From Candidatus Heimdallarchaeum endolithica (GTDB lineage Archaea; Asgardarchaeota; Heimdallarchaeia; Heimdallarchaeales; Heimdallarchaeaceae): a stretch of DNA of 64,000 bases. This document shows positions 35,302 to 44,509 of the stretch, one piece after another. A program made the translations under genes and the position numbers. A model generated the notes under the pieces. That model ran no database searches, was not told the origin of the DNA, and was given only the letters and a program-made list of their open reading frames with translations. Numbering within the stretch: the first letter of the stretch is position 1; every line of letters begins with the position of its first letter. Location: NCBI GenBank assembly GCA_021513715.1, contig CP084167.1, forward strand, positions 2,009,943 to 2,073,942, given 5' to 3'.

Positions 35302-36240
35302 TCACACTGTAATAACCTTAACTTTATCTTGGTCTTTGATGTTTAACACATTTAGTATTCCTTTTATGAGTTCATCTTTTGTTCTAGCTTTTTTCTTTTC
35401 AAGATATTCATATACTTGTTCAATGTATCTTTGTGCCTCTACATGAGACTCTTCTGGATTTATGATCATGGTTATTATCACGTCACTTCTTTCGTGGCAT
35501 ACAAGTTTTATATTTTCGTTTGAGGTAGTCGATAATTTTTCTTCTTTAAGTGTAGCTGATTCATATTTAAATATTTGAGCTAATAATTCTCTGATTTGTG
35601 ATATTTGCTGCGATAATCCTTCAAAATCTAAGAATAATTGTACCCTTCCGAGTGTTGTACTGATTATCAAGCCTTTTGGGTGGACTATCTTTTCTTGTCC
35701 TATTTGTTTTAGTTTATTTGTAAACCAATTTAAAGCATCATTTATTCCTTCTCCTGTTTTGTTACTGGTCTTAAATATCTGGAAACTGATCTTTGAGTAG
35801 TTACTCAGTCTTGGAAGTTCGAGCGTTTCAATGATTTCTTCTATTGACATACATTCTAAATCTGCTTTATTGGCAAAAAAGGCAACTACTATTCTGTCCT
35901 CAATTTCAATATTTTTAATAAGGTACCAGAACCACTCCTTACCTTCGGCAGTTTTTTCTTTATCAGAAGCGTCAAAGACAAAAATAATACCATAGCTATT
36001 TGATGCGTAATTCACCCAAAACTGTTTACGATAAACAAATTGTCCCCCAACATCAAATATCTTGAATAAGGTGTCGCCCACTTTAAAAGATTCAAAACTT
36101 ACTCCTAGTGTGGGAGTAGTATCTTCCACAAAGGAGCCTGTTTTTAATCTTTCAACTAAAGTGGTTTTTCCAGCATTTTCTAACCCTAGTATAGTTACTG
36201 GTACTGATTCTTTTCCTACCTTTAGTACTTTATCATTCAC
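35302..36240 (-). CDS. Arf-family GTPase with C-terminal extension
   Basis: 312 aa. Residues 1-175 are a complete Arf-like GTPase: G1 GLENAGKT (19-26), G3 D63VGGQ67, G4 N124KAD127, and a C-terminal G5 around FKTSNK (SAK-like), with the PTLGVSFE switch. Residues about 180-312 are an extra alpha/beta domain (GLIISTTLGRVQLFLDF; SDVIITMIINPEES; EQVYEYLEKK) whose strand-helix pattern resembles longin or roadblock folds. The start is GTG. Fusion of a small GTPase to such a domain recalls Asgard trafficking-like GTPases. Free-standing gene next to tRNA-Thr. Confidence 0.85.
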   Translation of the reverse strand: MNDKVLKVGKESVPVTILGLENAGKTTLVERLKTGSFVEDTTPTLGVSFESFKVGDTLFKIFDVGGQFVYRKQFWVNYASNSYGIIFVFDASDKEKTAEGKEWFWYLIKNIEIEDRIVVAFFANKADLECMSIEEIIETLELPRLSNYSKISFQIFKTSNKTGEGINDALNWFTNKLKQIGQEKIVHPKGLIISTTLGRVQLFLDFEGLSQQISQIRELLAQIFKYESATLKEEKLSTTSNENIKLVCHERSDVIITMIINPEESHVEAQRYIEQVYEYLEKKKARTKDELIKGILNVLNIKDQDKVKVITV

Positions 36241-36372
36241 AATCTATCAATGATAAGTTAATGTTTATCATTTTTAATTTTAGCGGTAGTATAAACAATA
36301 TTAAATTATTTTAAAAAAAAATAGAACATAACTTAAAAATATAAAAAAGAGAAAATATTTATTTTTATTATT

Positions 36373-37425
36373 TTATATCTCAGGGAACCAGCAGCTAACG
36401 TAATGATTAGGTCTAATTTCCTCCAAAGGAGGTTGCTTCTGAGAGCAAACCTCTTTAGCTTTCCAGCATCGAGGATGAAAAGGACAACCACTTGGAGTGT
36501 TAATAGGACTTGGGGGGTCTCCTTCTAAGATTATTCTATCCATTTTTATTCTTGGATCTGGTCTTGGTATTGCAGACAATAAAGCTATTGTATAGGGGTG
36601 AGCTGTATTTCTGAACAATTCGCCCGTTGGTGCCATTTCCATTATTTTTCCTAGATACATTACTGCTACCCTGTCCGACACATGTTTAATTACGCTTAAA
36701 TCATGTGCTATGAACATATATGTTAATTTGAAATCTATTTGTAAGTCATGTAGTAGATTTAATATTTGAGCTTGAACTGATACATCTAATGCAGATACTG
36801 GTTCATCTAACAGGATAACTTCTGGATTCATGGCTAAAGCGCGAGCTATTCCTATTCTTTGCCTTTGTCCGCCAGAGAACTCATGAGGATATCTTAATGC
36901 ATGATAATCTTCAAGACCAACTTTACTTAGAATTTCTAGTACTCTTGCCTCCTTTTCTTCATAAGGCATATCGGCGAAATGTATGTCAAATGGTTCTTTT
37001 ATAATATCTAAAACCATTCTTCTTGGGTTTAAGCTTGCATATGGGTCTTGGAAAACCATTTGTATCTGTCTTTTTATTGCTAGTTCTTCAACTCTTGTCA
37101 TAGGTTGAAACATATCTATTCCTTTAAAATAGACAGACCCCTCTGTTGGTTCTTCTAATTTAATAATTGTTTTTGACGTTGTACTCTTTCCACACCCACT
37201 TTCTCCTACTAACCCAAGTGTTTCACCTTTATGCAAAAAGAGATTTACTCCATCTACTGCTTTAATGAAATTTACTGTTTTTGAATAGAGTAGTGATTGC
37301 TCAGCTACAGGGAACCATTTCTTAAGATTTTTTGTTTCAAGAATAGGAAATTTATCAGGGTCCCATGCTGAAAATAGGTCTGTATCTAGTACTTCATATT
37401 CTTCAAATGATCTCATGCTTGCCAC
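36373..37425 (-). CDS. oppF: Oligopeptide ABC transporter ATP-binding protein, OppF type
   Basis: Cytoplasmic ATPase of a peptide/nickel-type importer, 350 aa. Walker A GESGCGKS, signature EFSGGQRQRIGIARALAM and Walker B VILLDEPVSALD are intact, and the C-terminal oligopeptide-specific region has the CPFHPRCWKA Cys motif (Fe-S or metal binding in this subfamily). GTG start at 37425 is supported by GGTG seven bases upstream; an ATG lies three codons on. Follows oppD directly; the four opp genes form one operon. Confidence 0.93.
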   Translation of the reverse strand: MASMRSFEEYEVLDTDLFSAWDPDKFPILETKNLKKWFPVAEQSLLYSKTVNFIKAVDGVNLFLHKGETLGLVGESGCGKSTTSKTIIKLEEPTEGSVYFKGIDMFQPMTRVEELAIKRQIQMVFQDPYASLNPRRMVLDIIKEPFDIHFADMPYEEKEARVLEILSKVGLEDYHALRYPHEFSGGQRQRIGIARALAMNPEVILLDEPVSALDVSVQAQILNLLHDLQIDFKLTYMFIAHDLSVIKHVSDRVAVMYLGKIMEMAPTGELFRNTAHPYTIALLSAIPRPDPRIKMDRIILEGDPPSPINTPSGCPFHPRCWKAKEVCSQKQPPLEEIRPNHYVSCWFPEI

Positions 37426-37427
37426 TT

Positions 37428-38486
37428 TTATACACCTTCCACAGAAACAGTTGATCTTCTCACTTCTTTCACTTTCTCTTTATCGATTGTTAAATCCAAT
37501 TCTTCCCAATGATGGCATTGTACACGTCTTGTTTCTGTCACCCACACATCAGGAGGACGAGCCATTCTGCATATTTCTGTTGCATATTTGCATCTTGGAT
37601 GAAATCTACAACCTTGTGGTGGGTTGATAAGCTGAGGTACTGTCCCGGGTATTGTTTCCAATCTTGTCTTATCTTGTTCTAGTGATGGGATACTATCGAA
37701 CAATGCTCTTGTATATGGATGAAAAGGATTAACGAATATTTCCTCTGTTGGCCCTGATTCCACTACTCGTCCACCATAGAATATATGCACTCTTTTTGTT
37801 ATTTCAGCCACTACACCTAAATTATGAGTGATTAACATCAAAGCTAAACCAAATTGTTTTTGCATTTCTTTAATTATTTCCAGAACTTGAGCTTGAATGG
37901 TTACATCTAATGCGGTTGTAGGCTCATCAGCAATCAACAAACTTGGTTGTAATGCCAATGCTCTAGCGATTAGAATTCTTTGTCTCATTCCGCCACTAAA
38001 TTGATGAGGATAATTGTCAATTCTTTCTGCTGAATCAGGGATGCCCACGGCTTCCATCATTTCTATAGCTATATCTCTTGCTTCGTTTTTGTTTACCTTT
38101 CTATGTAACTGTATAACTTCGACCATCTGGTCACTTATTTTAAAAATGGGATTAAGGCTTGTCATTGGATCTTGAAATATCATAGCAGCCTCTTTTCCTC
38201 TAACATGTCGCATCTGTTCATCTGTTAAGTCTAAAAGATTAACTCCTTTATAGTATATTTCACTTGGAGGTTGTAGTATACGTCCATTTTTAGGTAAAAT
38301 TCTCAGCACACTATGACTTGTTACTGTTTTTCCGCACCCGCTTTCACCTACAATTCCAACAGGTTCTCCGTAACCTACATCAAAGTTAACACCATCAAGT
38401 GCCTCAACTACACCACTCTCTGTATAAAAGCGAGTGTAAAGATTTTTCACATCTAGTATAGGTTCTATTTTTCTCATTATTCTCAT
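37428..38486 (-). CDS. oppD: Oligopeptide ABC transporter ATP-binding protein, OppD type
   Basis: 352 aa, cytoplasmic ATPase pairing with OppF. Walker A GESGCGKT, LSGG-type signature FSGGMRQRILIARALAL, Walker B LLIADEPTTALD, and the C-terminal CRFHPRCKYATEIC motif. Its ATG overlaps the oppC stop (TAATG), a coupled arrangement. Powers import through OppB/OppC. Confidence 0.93.
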   Translation of the reverse strand: MRIMRKIEPILDVKNLYTRFYTESGVVEALDGVNFDVGYGEPVGIVGESGCGKTVTSHSVLRILPKNGRILQPPSEIYYKGVNLLDLTDEQMRHVRGKEAAMIFQDPMTSLNPIFKISDQMVEVIQLHRKVNKNEARDIAIEMMEAVGIPDSAERIDNYPHQFSGGMRQRILIARALALQPSLLIADEPTTALDVTIQAQVLEIIKEMQKQFGLALMLITHNLGVVAEITKRVHIFYGGRVVESGPTEEIFVNPFHPYTRALFDSIPSLEQDKTRLETIPGTVPQLINPPQGCRFHPRCKYATEICRMARPPDVWVTETRRVQCHHWEELDLTIDKEKVKEVRRSTVSVEGV

Positions 38487-39718
38487 TACTCCTTTAGTCT
38501 TGGATCCATTGCATCCCTTAAAGCATCACCCAACAAGTTGAAAGCCAATACAACGAAAAATATTGAAAAACCAGGGATGAATGCGAGCTCAGGATTGGAT
38601 CTGAAAACAGTTTGGGCTTCATTCACCATTTGCCCCCAAGAGATAGTTGTTGGACTACCCAAACCCAAGAAAGTCAATCCAGCTTCTGATAATATTCCTC
38701 CTGCAACAGACAACGTTGCTATAACAATTATAGGAGCTAAAATATTAGGTAAAATATGAAGCAAAATGATACGGCGATTACTAGCCCCTAGCACTCTTGC
38801 AGCATTGACATAATCTAACCTGTAGATCTGTTTTGTATTTGCCGTTACCAACCTACACAGTCCTCCCCAACCAAATATTCCCAGCACAATAATAATAACC
38901 ATTGATTGAGGAATTTGTTTCAAGAAAGCTATTCGTCCTCTTCTAATAAATGCTACAGCTAGGATAGCAATAACTAAGAAAGGTAGAGATAGGAACATAT
39001 CTGTGATTCTCATAATAATTTCTTCTGACCAACCGCGATAATATCCTGCGATAGCACCTAATGATACACCAATAAAGACAGAAAGAACAGTAGAAAATAC
39101 ACCAACTGTTAGAGAAACCTCAGAACCAGCAAGAACTCTTGAGAACTCATCTCTACCGAGAATGTCTGTACCAGCAGGGTACTTCAAATTAGGTCGAGCA
39201 ATTGAACCACCGCCATTCCAGGCATCAAATAAAGGAACTTGCTGTACAGGGTTAAAGGGTAAAAGAATAGGATAGATAATAGCAATTAAAGTTACAATTG
39301 CGACTACACTCCCAGATAATAGAGAAACTTTGTTTTTCTTATATCTTCTCCAGATAAGACTCCAGTTAGAAGGACTACGTTCCCGCAACGTTCCATCTTT
39401 AGCAATAATAAGTTCTTTTTGCATAGCAGTTTGTTTATAAAGTCTAATGGAAAATCTAACTGCACCCCAGATTCCTGCAACAATTAAAGACCAGAAAAGA
39501 ATCCAAATGAAAGTATAATCCCAAGTCACAAATAAAAAGATAAGAAGAAAAACAAAGATAGCCAAACTTTCAACAACTATATCGATGCTATAGTGTTTCC
39601 AAGCGATAGCTATTTTTGCTACCCAAGACATTGATGGAGGAAGACGATGCTCTTCCATATACGTTTTAACATTATTTTCAAATACAGTTTTTCTTTTTTC
39701 ACGAGCAACACGTAACAT
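38486..39718 (-). CDS. oppC: Oligopeptide ABC transporter permease, OppC type
   Basis: 410 aa permease with six or more membrane helices. An N-terminal cytoplasmic and two-helix extension (residues 1-130) precedes the standard OppC core, in which the EAA-type loop VNAARVLGASNRRIILLHIL contacts the ATPase. The extension is longer than in typical bacterial OppC. The ATG is at 39716-39718, 10 bp after the oppB stop. Confidence 0.9.
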   Translation of the reverse strand: MLRVAREKRKTVFENNVKTYMEEHRLPPSMSWVAKIAIAWKHYSIDIVVESLAIFVFLLIFLFVTWDYTFIWILFWSLIVAGIWGAVRFSIRLYKQTAMQKELIIAKDGTLRERSPSNWSLIWRRYKKNKVSLLSGSVVAIVTLIAIIYPILLPFNPVQQVPLFDAWNGGGSIARPNLKYPAGTDILGRDEFSRVLAGSEVSLTVGVFSTVLSVFIGVSLGAIAGYYRGWSEEIIMRITDMFLSLPFLVIAILAVAFIRRGRIAFLKQIPQSMVIIIVLGIFGWGGLCRLVTANTKQIYRLDYVNAARVLGASNRRIILLHILPNILAPIIVIATLSVAGGILSEAGLTFLGLGSPTTISWGQMVNEAQTVFRSNPELAFIPGFSIFFVVLAFNLLGDALRDAMDPRLKE

Positions 39719-39728
39719 TTTTTTTCAC

Positions 39729-41450
39729 CTACAATTCAATTCTCGGGTCAACAGCAACGTAAAAGATATCCGTTACTAAATTACCTAAAAGGATCAAAAT
39801 AGTAAGAATAGCAGTTGTACCCAAAATCATTGGAAAGTCTAATAATCCAACAGCAACAACATACCTATAACCCAAACCTGGCCAAGTGAAAAGCGTTTCT
39901 GTAATGGGAGCACCAGCTAAAGCTGAAGCTAAAAACAGACCCACATAGGTAACTACAGGAATAAGAACATTTCTCCAAGCATGTTTCCAAGTAATAACTC
40001 GTTCAGAAAGGCCATTAGCTCGAGCAGCTAAAATATAATCTTGACGAAGGACTTCCAACATGGTTGTTCTAACTAAACGAGTATAAGTAGCGAGAGAAGC
40101 AAATGTCAAAGCGGTAGTGGGGAGAATCATGTGAATTATCGAATCACCCGTACGCGTCATCAACGAGCTCCACCATGTTCCCCAATCACCAGCACGAAGT
40201 GCCGACCAATCAACCATTGGAGTTGGAATAGAATGTGCTTTTGCAGCAGGTAACCAACCCAAGCCATATCCACTGAAGATGTAAATAAGCATTAAACCAA
40301 AAACGAAGATAGGCATAGATAGACCAAGAAGGGCAATAGTACTAGCAGTAGAATCAATCCAAGTATTCTGGTTTTTAGCAGCCACTACACCTAGGGGAAT
40401 AGCTATAAGTAAAGCTAAAACGAAAGAAGCAAGTTGAAGTTTTAATGTCTCCCAAACAAGTTCGCCAATCATAGTATTAATAGAACGACCACCACGATAA
40501 CTTTCACCCATATTACCATGAAGGAAGTTATAAAACCAAATAACAAAACGAGCATAAACAGGTTGATCCAACCCAAGAGAACGAGTAAGATTAATCTTGT
40601 CTTCCTCAGTAACGTTGATTTTACCTAAAAGTAAGAGAGCAACAGGGTCACCCAAACCAGAAACCATTACAAAAGTCATAACCATAATAGCAATAAACAA
40701 AGGAATAAGTGTAAGAAGACGGCGAAGAATATAGATAGTCAACCTCATTGTAGCAAGTTGTTTAATAAAAGATACAGGTTTAGAGTTAGAGAATTTTCTG
40801 CTAAAAGTGCCCTCAACAGGTTTGGTCCAATCAACAGGTAAGAACAAACCCGTTAAAGCAAGAAGAACGCCAATAATATAAACATAAAACATGAAAGTCA
40901 TTTGGCCACGTAATGTAATTAAGAAATAAGATGGATTACTATCATTGGGATTGAAAGTTACAGCAGCTGAAGGAGTAGCTGTCTGCCCAGATAAAAGAGT
41001 TTTATATTCATTAGCAGTGAAGTTCAAAGTTCGGTTGATAGCGATTATAAGAACAATCAAAGAAACTAAAAGAAATAACGCAGCCATGATATCAGCCATA
41101 TTACCTCTCTTTTTTACGCCTCCAGATTGAAATACTTGGCCTAAAGCGGCAGCAAGAACACTGAAAAATAACAAAAACCATAGTGAAGCAGAAAGTATGA
41201 CTATATTACTCGGAATCTGTAACTCAGTATACACCTTAGTAACGTTGTTGTTGTAATCATAGCCAATAGTATTATACTCAACTCTTGAACCAAATATACG
41301 AATTAAAAGAGAATCCTGTGTATACTTGTCATGCTCACTCAGAGGAGTAGCATCATAATAAATTTTATAGATAGGCACAAAGGCCGTGGTGAATATTAAG
41401 ACAAAACCTAATACTTTCAATCCAATTGCAATTGCTTTCAAGTTGATCAA
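39729..41450 (-). CDS. oppB: Oligopeptide ABC transporter permease, OppB type, with N-terminal extension
   Basis: 573 aa, versus about 310-330 for typical OppB. Residues about 240-573 are the OppB core (YILRRLLTLIPLFIAIMVMT, the EAA loop YILAARANGLSERVITWKHA). The first 235 residues are an unusual extension with about four membrane helices and a soluble loop. The start is a TTG; no in-frame ATG occurs until inside the extension. First gene of the operon. No substrate-binding protein gene (OppA) lies next to it. Confidence 0.88.
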   Translation of the reverse strand: MINLKAIAIGLKVLGFVLIFTTAFVPIYKIYYDATPLSEHDKYTQDSLLIRIFGSRVEYNTIGYDYNNNVTKVYTELQIPSNIVILSASLWFLLFFSVLAAALGQVFQSGGVKKRGNMADIMAALFLLVSLIVLIIAINRTLNFTANEYKTLLSGQTATPSAAVTFNPNDSNPSYFLITLRGQMTFMFYVYIIGVLLALTGLFLPVDWTKPVEGTFSRKFSNSKPVSFIKQLATMRLTIYILRRLLTLIPLFIAIMVMTFVMVSGLGDPVALLLLGKINVTEEDKINLTRSLGLDQPVYARFVIWFYNFLHGNMGESYRGGRSINTMIGELVWETLKLQLASFVLALLIAIPLGVVAAKNQNTWIDSTASTIALLGLSMPIFVFGLMLIYIFSGYGLGWLPAAKAHSIPTPMVDWSALRAGDWGTWWSSLMTRTGDSIIHMILPTTALTFASLATYTRLVRTTMLEVLRQDYILAARANGLSERVITWKHAWRNVLIPVVTYVGLFLASALAGAPITETLFTWPGLGYRYVVAVGLLDFPMILGTTAILTILILLGNLVTDIFYVAVDPRIEL

Positions 41451-41679
41451 CTCTGACTAATTTTAATTATACCTTAAAGAATAATATTCTTTTCTTTAAC
41501 TCACCAATTGTTGATATTTTTATAAGTTTTTTCTAAAGAAATCAAATGATAAGTTAAGACAAAAAACTAAACAAAAGAAGACAATAATTAAAAAAAATAA
41601 AAAAAGAAGAAACAGAGAGGAAAAAAGTCAAAAATAAACTTTTTTGCTGTTTAAATAAGATAATAGAGTTAACAACGCT

Positions 41680-42552
41680 ATGAAGAAATTGAAGAACAAA
41701 AATTCGGAAAAATTGAGAGAAAAGGTAGTAATAATAACGGGAGCATCTTCAGGAATAGGGGAACAAGTAGCAAAAGAACTAATAAAATACAAAGCGAAAG
41801 TAGTACTATTTGCAAGAACAGAAGAAAAACTAAATAAAGTAGAACAAATACTACAAAGAAAAAAAATTGACACATTAAGGATAGTAGGAGATATAAAGAA
41901 AAACGAAGATATAAAGAGAATAGTAGATGAAACATTAAAGAAATACGGAAAGATAGACGTATTACTAAACAATGCAGGATATGGAAAGAATATTGATTTC
42001 TTAGAGCAAAGTGATGAAGACATAGAAGAAATGATAGAAACAAACGTGACAGGATTAATAAAATTAACAAAAAAAGTAGCAAAAATAATGAAAAAACAAG
42101 GAGAAGGGCATATCATAAACATGTCATCTGCAATTGCAGCAGTGCCAACCTATAGGTTCACAACTTACTGCATAACAAAAGGAGCAGTAAAAATATTAAG
42201 CGAAAGTATAAGAAACGAACTAAAAAAAAGTGGAATAAAAGTAAGCACAATTTATCCTGCACTCCACGATACACCATTCTGTGAAAAAGCTAATATAAAC
42301 ACAAAAACATTCAAAACATACAAAAAAGAGGATCTAGCAAAAGAAATAGTAAAAATAATGATAAACAAGAAAAAAGAGTTATATTACCCAAAAATGTATG
42401 GAATACTAGCGAAATTAACAGAACACAGCACACAAATAAAAACAGAACTTAGTAAATTTTTTTCTCGTAAACTAGAAGAAAGTAGATTAATTGAAAAAAG
42501 CGAAATAAAAGGAACAAGAAGGCAAACAAATACTAGTAAAACAGTTAATTAA
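41680..42552 (+). CDS. Short-chain dehydrogenase/reductase (classical SDR)
   Basis: 290 aa NAD(P)-binding oxidoreductase. Cofactor motif TGASSGIG (20-27), NNAG (97-100), catalytic S149/S150 and Y163-x3-K167 (YCITKGA). Substrate unknown. A lysine-rich stretch begins the protein and about 60 extra residues end it. The gene is very A-rich, more so than neighbours. ATG at 41680; free-standing. Confidence 0.88.
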   Translation: MKKLKNKNSEKLREKVVIITGASSGIGEQVAKELIKYKAKVVLFARTEEKLNKVEQILQRKKIDTLRIVGDIKKNEDIKRIVDETLKKYGKIDVLLNNAGYGKNIDFLEQSDEDIEEMIETNVTGLIKLTKKVAKIMKKQGEGHIINMSSAIAAVPTYRFTTYCITKGAVKILSESIRNELKKSGIKVSTIYPALHDTPFCEKANINTKTFKTYKKEDLAKEIVKIMINKKKELYYPKMYGILAKLTEHSTQIKTELSKFFSRKLEESRLIEKSEIKGTRRQTNTSKTVN

Positions 42553-42741
42553 TGATATTTAAAGGAAGAAGAAGAATTAATTTACTACCCCATCTTTAAC
42601 CTTTTGGTTTATTGAATAAATGATTCTTTTTTGCAATTTAATCAAAAAAAAATAGAATAAAACCAAGAATTAGAAGCATTATAACTGTTGATTTTAAAAG
42701 TTCTTAATAAATAAGGGGACAGTTTGTATACAGTGATAAAA

Positions 42742-42867
42742 ATGGCAGAAAGAAAAATAGGAAGAACAGAAAAATACTGGAAACAAAGACCAGTACAAAA
42801 AAGAACGAGACGTGAAGAATTAACTCAAACTTCAATGTATCTCACACAAAGAAGGTGTATTAAATAA
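42742..42867 (+). CDS. Candidate small basic protein (41 aa)
   Basis: ATG at 42742, TAA at 42865-42867; the product is strongly basic (KQRPVQKRTRREELTQ) and of no recognised family. A GTGAT sits four bases before the ATG, the same ribosome-binding pattern used by several solid genes in this window, which is the main support. It could be a small RNA- or DNA-binding protein. Lies alone between the SDR gene and repeat copy B. Confidence 0.45.
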   Translation: MAERKIGRTEKYWKQRPVQKRTRREELTQTSMYLTQRRCIK

Positions 42868-43329
42868 AAGGACTATACACCATTTTAATCTATTTTTTTA
42901 AACTTTGAATTCCATTAAAAATAAAAAAGTATAATTGTTAATAAAACTAAAGAATATAAAATAAGCACGTAAAGTGAAGAAAGAAAAGCTTTCTTTTCTT
43001 ATTTATGATTCCCACGATTCGTGAATGATGTCTGTCTCAACCCCTTCATAACAGTGTATGTTTGGATTGAGTTCAAGAGATTAAACTTCCTTTAGTTTTT
43101 TCTCTTGCAAGACAGAGTGCGAAAAACTTTACGTAAAAAAGCAAATCATGTTAAGTTAAAGCCTATAACAGCATTTATCTTAAAGAGATTCTGCAGGCAG
43201 TGTTAAAATGTTCAAATGATTTGAATAATCAATCAACTAACTAAATCGTAGTTGAAGAAAAATAACTCAACAAAAAATATTTATACTGAAGAAAAAAAAA
43301 AGCAACAGAACTTAATAAGAATAAAAAGT
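42868..43329. other. Gene-free stretch holding repeat copy B
   Basis: About 460 bp before tRNA-Val. Most of the information content is the 177-bp structured repeat at 42973-43149. After it, an AATATTTATACTG box about 45 bp before tRNA-Val may be its promoter. No trace of a tnpB gene or its fragments is visible here. Confidence 0.55.
42973..43149 (+). ncRNA. Structured repeat, copy B: solo, without tnpB
   Basis: 177 bp matching copy A (21569-21750) in opposite orientation. Predicted helices on the plus strand: a hairpin AAAG/CTTT in the AAGAAAGAAAAGCTTTCTT tract; CACG-ATT-CGTG; an outer stem CTGT (43032-43035) with ACAG (43112-43115); CTCAA (43036-43040) with TTGAG (43067-43071); CAAGAGA (43074-43080) with TCTCTTG (43101-43107). 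The ends also carry ACGTAAAGT (42967-42975) and ACTTTACGT (43126-43134). Most differences from A are in loops. Homology stops after AAATCAT, where a guide would begin if this were an omega-RNA. No nuclease gene is adjacent. Confidence 0.55.
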
Positions 43330-43407
43330 GGGGTAGTGATCTAGCCCGGCTATGATACCTCCTTGACGTGGAGGATGTCACAGGTTCAAATCCTGTCTAC
43401 CCCACCA
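43330..43407 (+). tRNA. tRNA-Val (GAC), intronless, CCA encoded
   Basis: Acceptor GGGGTAG (43330-43336) pairs with CTACCCC (to 43403), discriminator A43404, CCA to 43407. D arm GATCTAGCCCGGCTATGATA, anticodon stem CCTCC/GGAGG with loop TTGACGT giving anticodon GAC. T arm ACAGG-TTCAAAT-CCTGT. No intron. Confidence 0.95.
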
Positions 43408-43526
43408 CAGCATTTTTTAAAGTTCCAAGCCGTCTTGTTGGTGTTTACTATTTACGACTGATTTGTCTTAATGACTAACTTAATAAAAAAGTAATTTTTT
43501 AAAAATCTAAAAAAGGATGAATAACT

Positions 43527-44375
43527 TTGATTAAGTCCAAAGTAGTTATTGTTTTTCCTAAGAGAGATCAAGCTGCATCATCAATGTGGGATGTAATTAA
43601 AGAATCTTCTCTTTTCAAGAGATTAGATTATGAACAAGAGATTTATGCTTATACCAGGTTTTCTAATGATATTAAAGCTATTCATGTCGATAACGATGGT
43701 GTAAATATTTCTAATTTGGAGGAAATAATTAATACTGATTTGTTTATTTTTGCTAGTAGACATAGTGCTGAATCTGGTTTTCCTGCTTTACTTATTCACA
43801 CTCCTGGTAATTGGGGTGAAGCTAGACTAGGAGGCAATAGTTACGAGCTTGCTTATTCTTCTGCTTTAGCCATCAAGATAGGATTAAAGAACTTGAGATT
43901 TTTCAAAGACGATTTAAAACTTGAAGAATACAGAGTTGGGATTGAAGTCACCCACCATGGTCCTACTAATATGAGTACTCCCTTATGTTTTATGGAATTA
44001 GGAAGTAGTGAAAAATATTGGACAGATAAGCGAGGAGCTGAGGGAGTTGCAAAAGCTATAATCAAGACTGCAGAGGAGTATTTAAAGGCAAAAAGCAGAG
44101 AAAATGGAGAATCTGTTTATGTTGGTTTTGGTGGAAATCACTATGCTTACCGTTTTGAAAAAAAGTTATATAGTGAAGAAAGCATTCTGATTGGCCACAT
44201 TGCGCCCAAATATGTATTGGATCATATTAATTATGAGATAGTTAAGCAAGCTTTTGAAAAGACTATTGAGAACCCTTTCGCTGCCATGGTAGACAAGAAA
44301 GGAACAAGATCTGAACATAGGAAGAAGATTAGAGAATTCATTGATAAACTGGGTAAAGAGTATTTAGAGGTATAA
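43527..44375 (+). CDS. dtdA: D-aminoacyl-tRNA deacylase, archaeal DtdA (DTD2)
   Basis: Removes D-amino acids mis-charged on tRNA. Family signatures are IFASRHSAESGFPALLIH, HTPGNWG, EVTHHGPTNM and YVGFGGNHYA, in the usual order, and length (282 aa) is normal. The start is a TTG with GGATGA seven bases upstream; it is well supported because no ATG is near. Downstream of tRNA-Val. Confidence 0.93.
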   Translation: MIKSKVVIVFPKRDQAASSMWDVIKESSLFKRLDYEQEIYAYTRFSNDIKAIHVDNDGVNISNLEEIINTDLFIFASRHSAESGFPALLIHTPGNWGEARLGGNSYELAYSSALAIKIGLKNLRFFKDDLKLEEYRVGIEVTHHGPTNMSTPLCFMELGSSEKYWTDKRGAEGVAKAIIKTAEEYLKAKSRENGESVYVGFGGNHYAYRFEKKLYSEESILIGHIAPKYVLDHINYEIVKQAFEKTIENPFAAMVDKKGTRSEHRKKIREFIDKLGKEYLEV

Positions 44376-44509
44376 AATTGTTTTTGTGTAATATATTACT
44401 TCACTCTTCTTCGTTTTTTCTTATTTTTTTATTTATAGTGTTTTTCACTTAGTGTTTTTTTGCGCACAGTCACATAAAATTTAATAGGTACAATCATTTT
44501 TTTTTCTTT

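Noticed and set aside
41628..42122. Two long ORFs on the minus strand opposite the SDR gene (41628-42122 and 41678-42082)
   Set aside because: They are antisense shadows of a very A-rich real gene and translate into low-complexity Phe/Leu/Ser strings.
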